From assembly GCA_013042125.1 (NCBI GenBank), contig JABDQS010000057.1, positions 1 to 7,634 on the forward strand: a stretch of DNA of 7,634 bases. Direction: 5' to 3'. Positions 1 through 6,409 of this stretch are shown in pieces (within the stretch, counting starts at the first letter, position 1; each line of letters starts with the position of its first letter). A program made the position numbers and the translations under genes. The DNA is from Eudoraea sp. (GTDB lineage: Bacteria; Bacteroidota; Bacteroidia; Flavobacteriales; Flavobacteriaceae). The notes below the pieces were generated by a model. That model was not told the origin of the DNA, searched no databases, and saw only the letters and a program-made list of their open reading frames with translations.

Positions 1-372
1 GCCGTACAGAAAGAATTGTTGGGCAAAAATCAGATCAAAGGAAAAGATTACTATAAAATTAAAGTAACGTTCGATCAGCAAGGAGGTGGCAATGATTATG
101 AAGATGTGTACCTCTATTGGATAGATCAGAAAACCTATAAGCCCACCTATCTGGCCTATGAATTTCATGTTAATGGTGGCGGACTCCGTTTTCGGGAAGC
201 CTATAATGAACGTTATGTGGAAGGAATACGTTTTGTTGACTATTATAACTATAAACCTAAGGGAGAAGCCAGGATCACCCGGTTAGACGCCCTGTATGAA
301 AATGGGGAACTAGAATTACTGTCTGATATAGAACTGGAGAATATTGTAGTTAGTCCGGGCAATTACAATTAA
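1..372 (+). CDS. DUF6503-like protein, 3' fragment (5' end outside window)
   Basis: The reading frame is open from base 1 and stops with TAA at 370-372, giving 123 visible residues; the true start lies upstream of the window. The TTG at 16 is an internal Leu codon, not a start. The fragment is rich in aromatic residues and alternates polar and hydrophobic residues in a beta-strand-like way. It carries a GGGNDYEDVYLYWID segment followed by NGGGLRFREAYNERYVEGIRF. I recognise these as resembling flavobacterial proteins annotated DUF6503, which are generally envelope-associated and of unknown function. A LolA/LppX-like sheet is conceivable from the YW-D...YEF pattern, but that is speculation. The last 23 bases overlap the end of the convergent phosphatase gene. 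No hairpin terminator is visible after the stop. Confidence 0.75.
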   Translation, partial: AVQKELLGKNQIKGKDYYKIKVTFDQQGGGNDYEDVYLYWIDQKTYKPTYLAYEFHVNGGGLRFREAYNERYVEGIRFVDYYNYKPKGEARITRLDALYENGELELLSDIELENIVVSPGNYN

Positions 373-895
373 ATGTCAACCGAATATCGGTGGTCATGTC
401 TCCAATTTGCTGTACTATAAAAAGACTACCATTGTCCTCATCATCCATTGCAGGATACTTTTCTTCCCCAATCATCTTGTTTACAAAATCGGGAGTCGTA
501 TTACTATGACCAACTACCAGGACATTATTTCCAATATTTTCCGCTTTGAATTCTGCTATATTTATCATGGAAGGATCATAGTACTGGCGGATAAGATCGT
601 ATTTAACCTCTGTTGGTGCCGCTGTCATGGTTGTACGAGCATAATCTGTGGTGTATATCGCATTTATGTTGGCTTCGTTAAGGATCTCTGCCCAGTGCAT
701 TGCCCTGCCCAGTCCTTTCTGATTTAATTCAGGATCGTTATTCTCCGGATCACTCCTATCTTTTTCCGCATGCCTTATAAAGTAAAATGTAGAAACCTCA
801 GGACCTAGCTCGGTGCCTTCAACCTTAGTTTCTTCTTTACAATTATACAATAAGGTGGATAATGCTAACAGAGTAATTAGGTTTCTAAGTCTCAT
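350..895 (-). CDS. Histidine phosphatase superfamily lipoprotein (SixA/phosphoglycerate mutase-like)
   Basis: The gene encodes 181 residues. The N-terminus is a lipoprotein signal peptide: MRLR, a hydrophobic core, then a lipobox ending LYNC with the lipidated Cys at residue 19. The mature end reads C-K-E-E, which resembles the K-(D/E)-(D/E) lipoprotein export signal described for surface lipoproteins in Flavobacteriia. The catalytic core starts at residues 36-45 with FYFIRHAEK, where H42 is the expected phosphohistidine and R41 a phosphate ligand. A TTDYARTTMTA segment at 82-92 matches the 'S-x-x-x-R-A-x-x-T' part of the family. VVGHS at 127-131 supplies the second catalytic His, H130. The short core, without the extra helices of larger phosphatases, is SixA-like. 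The substrate cannot be told from sequence; phosphoester hydrolysis outside the cytoplasm is inferred. The C-terminus ends in a CNCPD motif. The gene diverges from the PorP/SprF gene across 62 bases. The ATG at 893-895 directly precedes the signal peptide. Confidence 0.88.
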   Translation of the reverse strand: MRLRNLITLLALSTLLYNCKEETKVEGTELGPEVSTFYFIRHAEKDRSDPENNDPELNQKGLGRAMHWAEILNEANINAIYTTDYARTTMTAAPTEVKYDLIRQYYDPSMINIAEFKAENIGNNVLVVGHSNTTPDFVNKMIGEEKYPAMDDEDNGSLFIVQQIGDMTTDIRLTFNCNCPD

Positions 896-933
896 ATTAA
901 ATTTGTTTTACTAGTGGGTTTCGTTCTATTATG

Positions 934-941
934 TAACTTTA
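934..941 (+). promoter_or_regulatory. Possible -7 element (TAACTTTA) of the PorP/SprF gene
   Basis: TAACTTTA matches the Bacteroidota TAnnTTTG consensus at all fixed positions except the last and lies 16 bases before the ATG at 958. The nearest upstream TTTG (902-905) is 28 bases away, farther than the usual roughly 17-23, so the -33 partner is unconvincing. This is a weak candidate. No counterpart was found on the opposite strand for the divergent phosphatase gene. Confidence 0.2.
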
Positions 942-957
942 CTATCGTAAAAATAGT

Positions 958-2499
958 ATGAAAATTGCTTTATTGTACCCTTCTATGCCAAAACTACTTA
1001 TAATTTTCTTTGCGCTTCTTATCGGTAGAACAATGATAGCTCAAGAGGTGACTTTACCACCAGATCTCAGGCAATACAATCTAACACAATTCAATAGCAG
1101 CCTACTTAACCCCAGTTTTACATTAGATAGAAATAATCCGCAATCCTTGTCACTTTGGACTCGGTGGCAATGGCAACAAATAGATGCAGATCCTACCACG
1201 GTATTTGTGAACTATACTCATAGATTGCAAGGGAACGCTGCTTTTGGAGTTGGATTTTTACAACAGAATACCGGTGTTTTTCTTCAAACAGGAGGCGTAC
1301 TCAATTATGCGTATAAACTGAATATTGATCCGGATTTTCATATTGCCCTGGGTATAAACGTTTATGGATTTCAGCAAGAACTCGCAGATGACAGGTTTCA
1401 ACAAGGGCCGGGATTACCATTTATAGACAATGGTCCTTCTTTTGTGATACAGGCAGCTCCGGGGATACAGCTGGGCTACAAAAATCTTCGCCTGGGATTT
1501 GTAGGTGAGAATGTAGTGGATTACAATATTACCGAAGGGGAGAAAAATAATGGATTTGACGACAAAATATATGTGGGACATGCAAGCTATGAGTTTCCTA
1601 TTCCGGGTGCCGGAATATTCGAAGGAGCCTATCTCAGACCCATGGCGTATTTAAAAACAGTACCTACACTCGATACTCAGTACGGCTTGAATACGTTATT
1701 TGGAACACAAAAATTTTGGGCACAGGCAGGCTACAACAATTTTTATGGGGTCTCAGGGGGTGTGGGAGGTACTTTTTTTAATAAATTTTCTATAGGGGCC
1801 CTGGTGGAAATTGGCACTTCTTCAGATCTGGATGGTAAGGAACCTACTTTTGAGATCGTTACCTCCTATCAATTTGCTGTACCCGTTACACAGGATGAAA
1901 TCCCGGAATTAGAAGAAGAACAGGAAGAGACACCTGAGCCGGTTGAAAAGGAAGAGGAAGCAGCAGAAGAGGAGACAGAGATCGTAAAAGAAAAGAAGCT
2001 TAGTAGAAAAGAACGAAAGGCCCTGGCACTGGCCCAGGCAAAAAGGACACAAGATTCGCTACTTCTTGTAAAAAGAACAGAAGATTCTCTGGCATTGGCC
2101 AAATCTAAAGCTACAGAGATAGAAAATGAATTGCGATTAAAGGAGATACAACGCAAAAAAGATTCTGTAGAGGCAATAGCTAAGGCAAAATTGATCGCCG
2201 AAGAAGAGAAACCGAAAAAAGGCGAACGATTTGAAGAAGCTGTCTTAACGGAAGATATACGACCGGGCTATTATTTAATTGTCAATGTCTTTGGGACAAA
2301 AACCTATTACAATAGATTTATGCAGAGTTTGAAGGATAAGGGAATTGATCCCAAGTCGTTTTACCGAACTCAAAAGAAGTATAATTACGTGTATTTAGAG
2401 CGATATGATAGTATGCAGGAAGCCAGAAAGGCGAGGGATAGTAAATTTTTCGGAAAATATCCTGAGACCATTTGGATCTTCAGGGTGAAAGCGAAATAG
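958..2499 (+). CDS. PorP/SprF family type IX secretion system membrane protein with linker and SPOR-like C-terminal domain
   Basis: The gene encodes 513 residues. Residues 10-28 form a signal peptide (MPKLLIIFFALLIG..., probable cleavage after A28 in MIAQE). Residues about 30-308 are a predicted outer-membrane beta-barrel of the PorP/SprF type: a QFNSSLLNPSF segment near the mature N-terminus, many Gly/aromatic alternating strands, and GVGFLQQNTGVFLQTGG-like hairpins. Family members are linked to type IX secretion and gliding, several as partners of secreted surface proteins. Residues 312-345 are very acidic, and 345-425 are Lys/Glu/Ala-rich and probably coiled coil, with a tandem 10-residue repeat. 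Residues about 436-510 (GYYLIVNVFGTKTYYNRFM... to ETIWIFRV) look SPOR-like: two beta-alpha-beta halves with YYLIVNVF and YNYVYLERY strands. This is longer than the roughly 300 residues typical of plain PorP/SprF. The ATG at 958 follows an A-rich leader. ATG 985 (M10) would give a tidier signal peptide but lacks a purine-rich leader. The stop lies 2 bases from the convergent TetR stop. Confidence 0.9.
   Translation: MKIALLYPSMPKLLIIFFALLIGRTMIAQEVTLPPDLRQYNLTQFNSSLLNPSFTLDRNNPQSLSLWTRWQWQQIDADPTTVFVNYTHRLQGNAAFGVGFLQQNTGVFLQTGGVLNYAYKLNIDPDFHIALGINVYGFQQELADDRFQQGPGLPFIDNGPSFVIQAAPGIQLGYKNLRLGFVGENVVDYNITEGEKNNGFDDKIYVGHASYEFPIPGAGIFEGAYLRPMAYLKTVPTLDTQYGLNTLFGTQKFWAQAGYNNFYGVSGGVGGTFFNKFSIGALVEIGTSSDLDGKEPTFEIVTSYQFAVPVTQDEIPELEEEQEETPEPVEKEEEAAEEETEIVKEKKLSRKERKALALAQAKRTQDSLLLVKRTEDSLALAKSKATEIENELRLKEIQRKKDSVEAIAKAKLIAEEEKPKKGERFEEAVLTEDIRPGYYLIVNVFGTKTYYNRFMQSLKDKGIDPKSFYRTQKKYNYVYLERYDSMQEARKARDSKFFGKYPETIWIFRVKAK
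2041..2100 (+). repeat. Two 30-base in-frame tandem units in the PorP/SprF linker
   Basis: Units 2041-2070 and 2071-2100 encode KRTQDSLLLV and KRTEDSLALA (protein residues 362-381). The first 20 bases of each agree at 17 positions; the last 10 have diverged. A looser third relative, KKDSVEAIAKAK, occurs at residues 400-411. The pattern suggests an old internal duplication within a helical, charged linker. Confidence 0.75.
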
Positions 2500-2501
2500 G
2501 A

Positions 2502-3098
2502 CTACTTCCTGATCTCTTTTTTTACCAATAATTCGAGATATGCTATCGTATTGATCAGATATTTTCTGTCTCCTGTAATGGTAGCCATGGCAATAGCTCC
2601 CTGTATCATTGTAAATAGTTGCTTCGCAAATTGCAAAGGTGGTACAGGAAGTTTTAATTCTCTTTTATTCACCCCATTCTCCAAAACCAAAGCGATCTTT
2701 CCTTCAATGGTTCTCAGGGTTTCTCTGGCTGCGCCTTCTAAAAGTTGGTTATTGTAATTGGCATCTACTCCTACATTTAGTATTGGACATCCTCCCATAG
2801 GGGCTGTAAATTCATCATAATGCCGGTAGAAGTCCGTTAATCTGAAAAGGATCTCAATGGCATTGCCACTGCTATTCAAGCGCTCGTCAATTGCAGCTAA
2901 TAATTTATTACTGTGGTATTCAAAAGCGGCCAATGCAAGGGATTCTTTGTTTTCAAAATTCCCGTATAAAGCTCCTTTTGTAAGGCCTGTGGCTTCTGTT
3001 AGATCGCTCATGCTGGTGCCAATATAGCCTTGCTTATTGAAAATAGGCGCCACTTTTTCAATGATATAAGCGGAGGTACGTTCAGCTTTGGTGGTCAT
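2502..3098 (-). CDS. TetR/AcrR family transcriptional regulator
   Basis: The gene encodes 198 residues, the usual length for the family. The N-terminal DNA-binding domain spans about residues 5-55: helix 1 with KVAPIFNKQGY, then the helix-turn-helix SMSDLTEATGLTKGALYGNF (29-48), which is a textbook TetR signature including the G-x-LYxxFxNKE end. The C-terminal ligand/dimerisation part contains MGGCPILNVGVDA (101-113), similar to the GCxxxN segment of several AcrR-type repressors that sense small or reactive compounds; C104 sits at that site. The ligand is unknown. It is transcribed in the same direction as clpB but separated from it by a strong hairpin terminator, so it is probably its own unit. 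A dyad covering its leader and first base suggests autorepression (inferred). The ATG at 3096-3098 directly precedes the MTTKAERT start, as is normal for the family. Confidence 0.93.
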   Translation of the reverse strand: MTTKAERTSAYIIEKVAPIFNKQGYIGTSMSDLTEATGLTKGALYGNFENKESLALAAFEYHSNKLLAAIDERLNSSGNAIEILFRLTDFYRHYDEFTAPMGGCPILNVGVDANYNNQLLEGAARETLRTIEGKIALVLENGVNKRELKLPVPPLQFAKQLFTMIQGAIAMATITGDRKYLINTIAYLELLVKKEIRK

Positions 3099-3141
3099 GC
3101 AGGATCTATTTTTTACGAATATAAAAAATCTAATTCCTGCA
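3098..3141. promoter_or_regulatory. Dyad across the tetR leader, candidate autoregulatory operator
   Basis: TGCAGGA (3098-3104) is the perfect inverse of TCCTGCA (3135-3141). An inner pair, ATTTTTT (3108-3114) and AAAAAAT (3123-3129), is almost concentric with it. On the minus strand TATATTCG (complement of 3116-3123), one base off the TAnnTTTG -7 consensus, lies at the centre of the dyad; no good -33 element was seen. A dyad over the promoter core and the start codon of a TetR gene is where such repressors usually bind. The 44-base span is long for one TetR dimer, so two half-sites or an mRNA hairpin are alternatives. Confidence 0.4.
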
Positions 3142-3156
3142 CAGTATATATTTTGA

Positions 3157-3197
3157 TTAAAAAAGGCATCCGAAGATTTTTAAATTCGGATGCCTTT
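3157..3197 (-). terminator. Rho-independent terminator of clpB
   Basis: A perfect 13-bp stem pairs AAAGGCATCCGAA (3162-3174) with TTCGGATGCCTTT (3185-3197) around a 10-base loop. Read on the minus strand it lies 22 bases past the clpB stop and is followed by a T-rich run (CCTTTTTTAATC), as expected for intrinsic termination. It separates clpB from the downstream tetR gene. Confidence 0.85.
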
Positions 3198-3219
3198 AAT
3201 TTAGGGTCTGTGAGAGATT

Positions 3220-5820
3220 TTATTTAACCAGTTCTGATTGATTTCTGAATACTAATCCCTGGTCGAATGAATCGATAAGGATAATACTATCTGCACTTAT
3301 TGAACCACTTAATAGTTCCTTGGAAAGGTTATTCAATACTTCTTTCTGTATGGTTCGCTTAATTGGTCGCGCGCCATATTGCGGGTTATACCCTTTTTCT
3401 GCCAGATATTGAATTGCTTCCTCAGTAGCGTCAATGGTAATATGTTGTCTGTCAACAAGTTTTTTCAAGTGTTCTATTTGTAACCTCACGATTTCAACAA
3501 TATTTTCCTTGCTCAAAGGAGTAAACATGATGATATCATCGATCCTGTTTAAAAACTCGGGCCTGATGTTCTGTTTCAATAAGCCCATAACCTCAATCCT
3601 TGCCGCCTCTGTAGCACTGTGAAGATCCTTGATATTTTCAAAAGTCTCCTGAATGATATGGCCACCCATATTACTGGTCATTATGATTATGGTATTTTTA
3701 AAATCGGCCACTCTTCCTTTGTTATCAGTAAGTCTGCCCTCATCCAACACTTGCAATAAAATATTAAAAGTATCAGGATGTGCTTTTTCGATCTCATCGA
3801 GCAGAATAACGGAGTAAGGGCGTCTTCTTACGGCTTCTGTCAACTGACCACCTTCATCATATCCTACATATCCGGGAGGAGCTCCTACCAGCCTGCTTAC
3901 AGAGTGTCTTTCCTGATATTCACTCATATCTATCCTTGTAAGGGCATTTTCGTCATCAAAGAGATAGTCTGCCAGCGTCTTGGCCAATTCGGTCTTACCA
4001 ACCCCTGTTGTTCCCAGGAATAGGAATGATCCAATTGGACGTTTTGCATCCTGCAGCCCGGCTCTGCTTCTTCTAATGGCATCCGAGACGGCTTCAATGG
4101 CTTCATCTTGCCCCACAACCCTTTTGTGTAGCACTTTTTCTAATTTCAACAGTTTCTCACGTTCACTTTGAAGCATCTTGGTTACAGGAATACCTGTCCA
4201 TTTGGCAACTACTTCGGCAATATCTTCATTGGTAACCTCTTCTTTAATTAATGTACCGCCCTTCTGTGCCTCCGCAAGGTCTTTTTGAAGCTTTTCCACG
4301 GTTTCCTGAGCTTCTTTTATCTTTCCATAGCGCAATTCTGCTACCAAACCATAATCACCATTACGTTCAGCTCTTTCAGCCTCCAGTTTAAAGTTCTCAA
4401 TGTCTAGTTTCGTCTTTTGAATAGCATCTATGACAGACTTCTCACTTTCCCATTTGGCATATATCTCATTGCGCTCTTCTTTTACGTTCGCAAGGTCTAT
4501 ATTCAGAGCCTTTAGTTTAGCGTGATCTTCCTCACGTTTAATGGCTTCTATCTCAATTTCCAATTGCATGATCTTCCTGTCTAAAACATCCAGGTCTTCT
4601 GGTTTGCTATTGATCTCCATCCTCAGTTTAGCGGCCGCCTCATCCATAAGATCGATCGCCTTATCCGGAAGGAATCTATTGGTGATATATCGCTGAGAAA
4701 GTTCCACGGCGGCTATTACGGCCTCATCCTTAATTCGAACTTTGTGATGGGCCTCATATTTTTCCTTGATCCCTCTCAGAATGGAAATGGCACTTTCTGT
4801 ATCGGGCTCATTTACAACAACTTTTTGAAATCGGCGCTCGAGTGCCTTATCCTTCTCAAAATATTTTTGATACTCGTCTAGGGTGGTTGCACCAATAGCG
4901 CGTAATTCACCTCTTGCCAATGCAGGTTTTAAGATATTGGCTGCATCCATGGCTCCCTGACCGCCACCGGCTCCTACGAGCGTATGGATCTCATCTATGA
5001 ATAGAACTATGTCGCCATCACTGGAGGTCACCTCCTTGATCACAGATTTAAGTCGCTCTTCAAACTCTCCTTTGTATTTGGCTCCTGCAATTAGGGCGCC
5101 CATATCTAATGAGTAGATCACTTTATCCTTCAGGTTTTCCGGGACATCTCCCTGAATGATCCTGTGTGCTAATCCTTCAGCAATAGCCGTTTTACCTGTT
5201 CCGGGTTCACCAACCAGCATAGGGTTGTTCTTGGTGCGTCTGGATAGGATCTGTAAAATCCTCCTGATCTCTTCATCCCGACCAATAACCGGATCCAGCT
5301 TTCCACTATCCGCCAATTCATTAAGGTTACGGGCGTATTTATTCAAGGAATTATAAGTTTCTTCAGCACTTTGAGAAGTAACTTTGGCCCCTTTTCGCAA
5401 TTCGGTAATGGCGGCCAAAAGATCCTTTTCTGAAACTCCCTGATCTTTCAGGATCTGACCAATTTTACTTTTAGACTTAAAAACAGCCAGTAAAATATGC
5501 TCGAGTGAAACAAACTCATCCTTCATTTTTTTGGCAATAATACTCGCCTCATTTAAGGTTTTGCCTGCTTCTTTTGAGAATTGTAATTCGCCTCCGGAAA
5601 CCTTTGATATACTTTCCAGTTCTTTGTCCAGTATTTGTTCCACAAGGGCCAGGTTTATATTTAATTTTTTTAGTATAAAGGGAAGAACATTCTCATCAAT
5701 TTCTGTCAATGCCTTAAACAGATGTTCATTCTGGATCTGAGGATGCTGCATCTCCTGGGCCATTTGCTGGGCCATTTGAATAACCTCCTGAGATTTTATG
5801 GTAAAATTGTTGATATTCAT
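3220..5820 (-). CDS. clpB: ATP-dependent chaperone ClpB (Hsp104-type disaggregase)
   Basis: The gene encodes 866 residues, full length for ClpB. ClpB is a cytoplasmic hexameric AAA+ machine that works with DnaK/DnaJ/GrpE to pull polypeptides out of aggregates after heat or other stress. The N domain is at about 1-145. NBD1 has Walker A GEPGTGKT (204-211), Walker B IVLFIDE (271-277), pore-loop YKGEF with Tyr249, and the arginine-finger pair R329/R330. The middle coiled-coil domain, which marks ClpB apart from ClpA/ClpC, covers about 400-525. NBD2 has Walker A GTTGVGKT (603-610), pore loop GYVGYDEGG (650-658), Walker B VILLDE (671-676) and sensor-2 GARPIKR (816-822). All key residues are intact and no ClpP-binding IGF/IGL loop was noticed. 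The ATG at 5818-5820 follows an A-rich leader. A candidate housekeeping-type promoter lies upstream; no CIRCE inverted repeat was found. The gene diverges from ytxJ. Confidence 0.98.
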   Translation of the reverse strand: MNINNFTIKSQEVIQMAQQMAQEMQHPQIQNEHLFKALTEIDENVLPFILKKLNINLALVEQILDKELESISKVSGGELQFSKEAGKTLNEASIIAKKMKDEFVSLEHILLAVFKSKSKIGQILKDQGVSEKDLLAAITELRKGAKVTSQSAEETYNSLNKYARNLNELADSGKLDPVIGRDEEIRRILQILSRRTKNNPMLVGEPGTGKTAIAEGLAHRIIQGDVPENLKDKVIYSLDMGALIAGAKYKGEFEERLKSVIKEVTSSDGDIVLFIDEIHTLVGAGGGQGAMDAANILKPALARGELRAIGATTLDEYQKYFEKDKALERRFQKVVVNEPDTESAISILRGIKEKYEAHHKVRIKDEAVIAAVELSQRYITNRFLPDKAIDLMDEAAAKLRMEINSKPEDLDVLDRKIMQLEIEIEAIKREEDHAKLKALNIDLANVKEERNEIYAKWESEKSVIDAIQKTKLDIENFKLEAERAERNGDYGLVAELRYGKIKEAQETVEKLQKDLAEAQKGGTLIKEEVTNEDIAEVVAKWTGIPVTKMLQSEREKLLKLEKVLHKRVVGQDEAIEAVSDAIRRSRAGLQDAKRPIGSFLFLGTTGVGKTELAKTLADYLFDDENALTRIDMSEYQERHSVSRLVGAPPGYVGYDEGGQLTEAVRRRPYSVILLDEIEKAHPDTFNILLQVLDEGRLTDNKGRVADFKNTIIIMTSNMGGHIIQETFENIKDLHSATEAARIEVMGLLKQNIRPEFLNRIDDIIMFTPLSKENIVEIVRLQIEHLKKLVDRQHITIDATEEAIQYLAEKGYNPQYGARPIKRTIQKEVLNNLSKELLSGSISADSIILIDSFDQGLVFRNQSELVK

Positions 5821-5869
5821 TGCTATGTATTTTTAGTTCTAATGTCTATTTTTGCTATCAATAGGTCAA

Positions 5870-5900
5870 CAATCTTACCATTTAATTGGAGCAGACAAAA
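5870..5900 (-). promoter_or_regulatory. Candidate clpB promoter (TTTTG - 18 - TAAGATTG)
   Basis: Read on the minus strand, TTTTG (complement of 5896-5900) is followed after 18 bases by TAAGATTG (complement of 5870-5877). This matches the Bacteroidota -33 TTTG and -7 TAnnTTTG with one mismatch and acceptable spacing. It would start transcription roughly 40 bases before the clpB ATG. The leader then contains a small CTATT/AATAG inverted repeat (5846-5864). Confidence 0.4.
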
Positions 5901-5979
5901 TGACCGGTTTTCGCCCTAATAACCAGACAATTAGACAGTCGGACGTTTTTGGGAATACAACATAAAATACAAAATCAGG

Positions 5980-6372
5980 ATGGGATTATTTGATTTGTTC
6001 AAAAGAAATGAAGCGTCATCAACCGCTAAGAAAAATAGAATACAATGGATTCCCCTTATTTCCGCGGATGAGTTAGATACATTGGTAAGTAGATCAAATA
6101 AAAGACCGCAGGTTATTTTTAAAAACTCTACGAGTTGCGGAATTAGCGGAATGGCCCTGCGATCATTTGAATCGCAATACGAGCTTACTTCGGAACAGGC
6201 AGATCTTTATATGTTGCATATTCAGCACAACAGACCACTTTCCAATGAGATCGCACAAAGGTTCCGGGTACGGCACGAATCACCGCAGCTCCTGATCATA
6301 AAAAACGGAAGTGTTGTAAAGGATGCCTCTCACGGGGCTATTTCCGGGGTATCGATGGAAAAGTATCTCTAA
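5980..6372 (+). CDS. ytxJ: Bacillithiol system redox-active protein YtxJ
   Basis: The gene encodes 130 residues, a single thioredoxin-fold domain of the YtxJ (DUF2847) family, proposed to act as a monothiol bacilliredoxin-like protein in organisms that make bacillithiol. The active segment is KNSTSCGISGMALRSFE (48-64) with a single Cys at residue 53, and no second Cys anywhere in the protein, so only a monothiol mechanism is possible. Many relatives have CPIS or CxIS here, so Gly54 is a small variation. RHESPQLLII (98-107) carries the cis-Pro (P102) opposite the active Cys, and SHGAIS (117-122) matches the conserved C-terminal S-H-x-x-I patch. It is cytoplasmic, with no signal peptide. The short N-terminus MGLFDLFKR is typical of flavobacterial members. 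It diverges from clpB, which fits a shared stress theme; no clear promoter was found. The stop runs straight into the bidirectional terminator. Confidence 0.9.
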   Translation: MGLFDLFKRNEASSTAKKNRIQWIPLISADELDTLVSRSNKRPQVIFKNSTSCGISGMALRSFESQYELTSEQADLYMLHIQHNRPLSNEIAQRFRVRHESPQLLIIKNGSVVKDASHGAISGVSMEKYL

Positions 6373-6409
6373 AAAAATCCCGGAGGTGATGCCTCCGGGA
6401 GTTTATTTA
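6371..6409. terminator. Bidirectional terminator between ytxJ and the TPR-like lipoprotein gene
   Basis: A 9-bp GC-rich stem, TCCCGGAGG (6378-6386) with CCTCCGGGA (6392-6400), encloses a 5-base loop. On the minus strand it is followed by seven T residues (complement of 6371-6377), a strong signal 6 bases past the lipoprotein gene stop. On the plus strand it is followed by GTTTATTTAATT, a weaker T-rich tail serving ytxJ. The hairpin fills most of the 34-base gap between the two stops. Confidence 0.85.

Noticed and set aside
407..727. Plus-strand open frame of 106 codons
   Set aside because: It lies entirely antisense to the phosphatase gene, whose motifs are intact; its translation is low-complexity and resembles no family.
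985..987. Alternative ATG (M10) for the PorP/SprF protein
   Set aside because: It would give a shorter signal peptide but is preceded by a pyrimidine-rich stretch, whereas ATG 958 has an A-rich leader. The choice is not certain.
1869..2156. Minus-strand Ser-rich open frame
   Set aside because: It is the complement of the Glu/Lys-rich PorP/SprF linker; the Ser/Phe richness is a direct product of GAA/AAG codons read backwards.
3930..4171. Small open frames on both strands inside clpB
   Set aside because: clpB is intact through this region with the NBD2 Walker A motif; these are frame shadows.
5722..5919. Plus-strand open frame spanning the clpB start
   Set aside because: It begins within clpB antisense and has no ribosome-binding context or recognisable motif.
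5821..5979. CIRCE (HrcA) operator upstream of clpB
   Set aside because: I looked for TTAGCACTC-N9-GAGTGCTAA or a close variant on both strands and found none.
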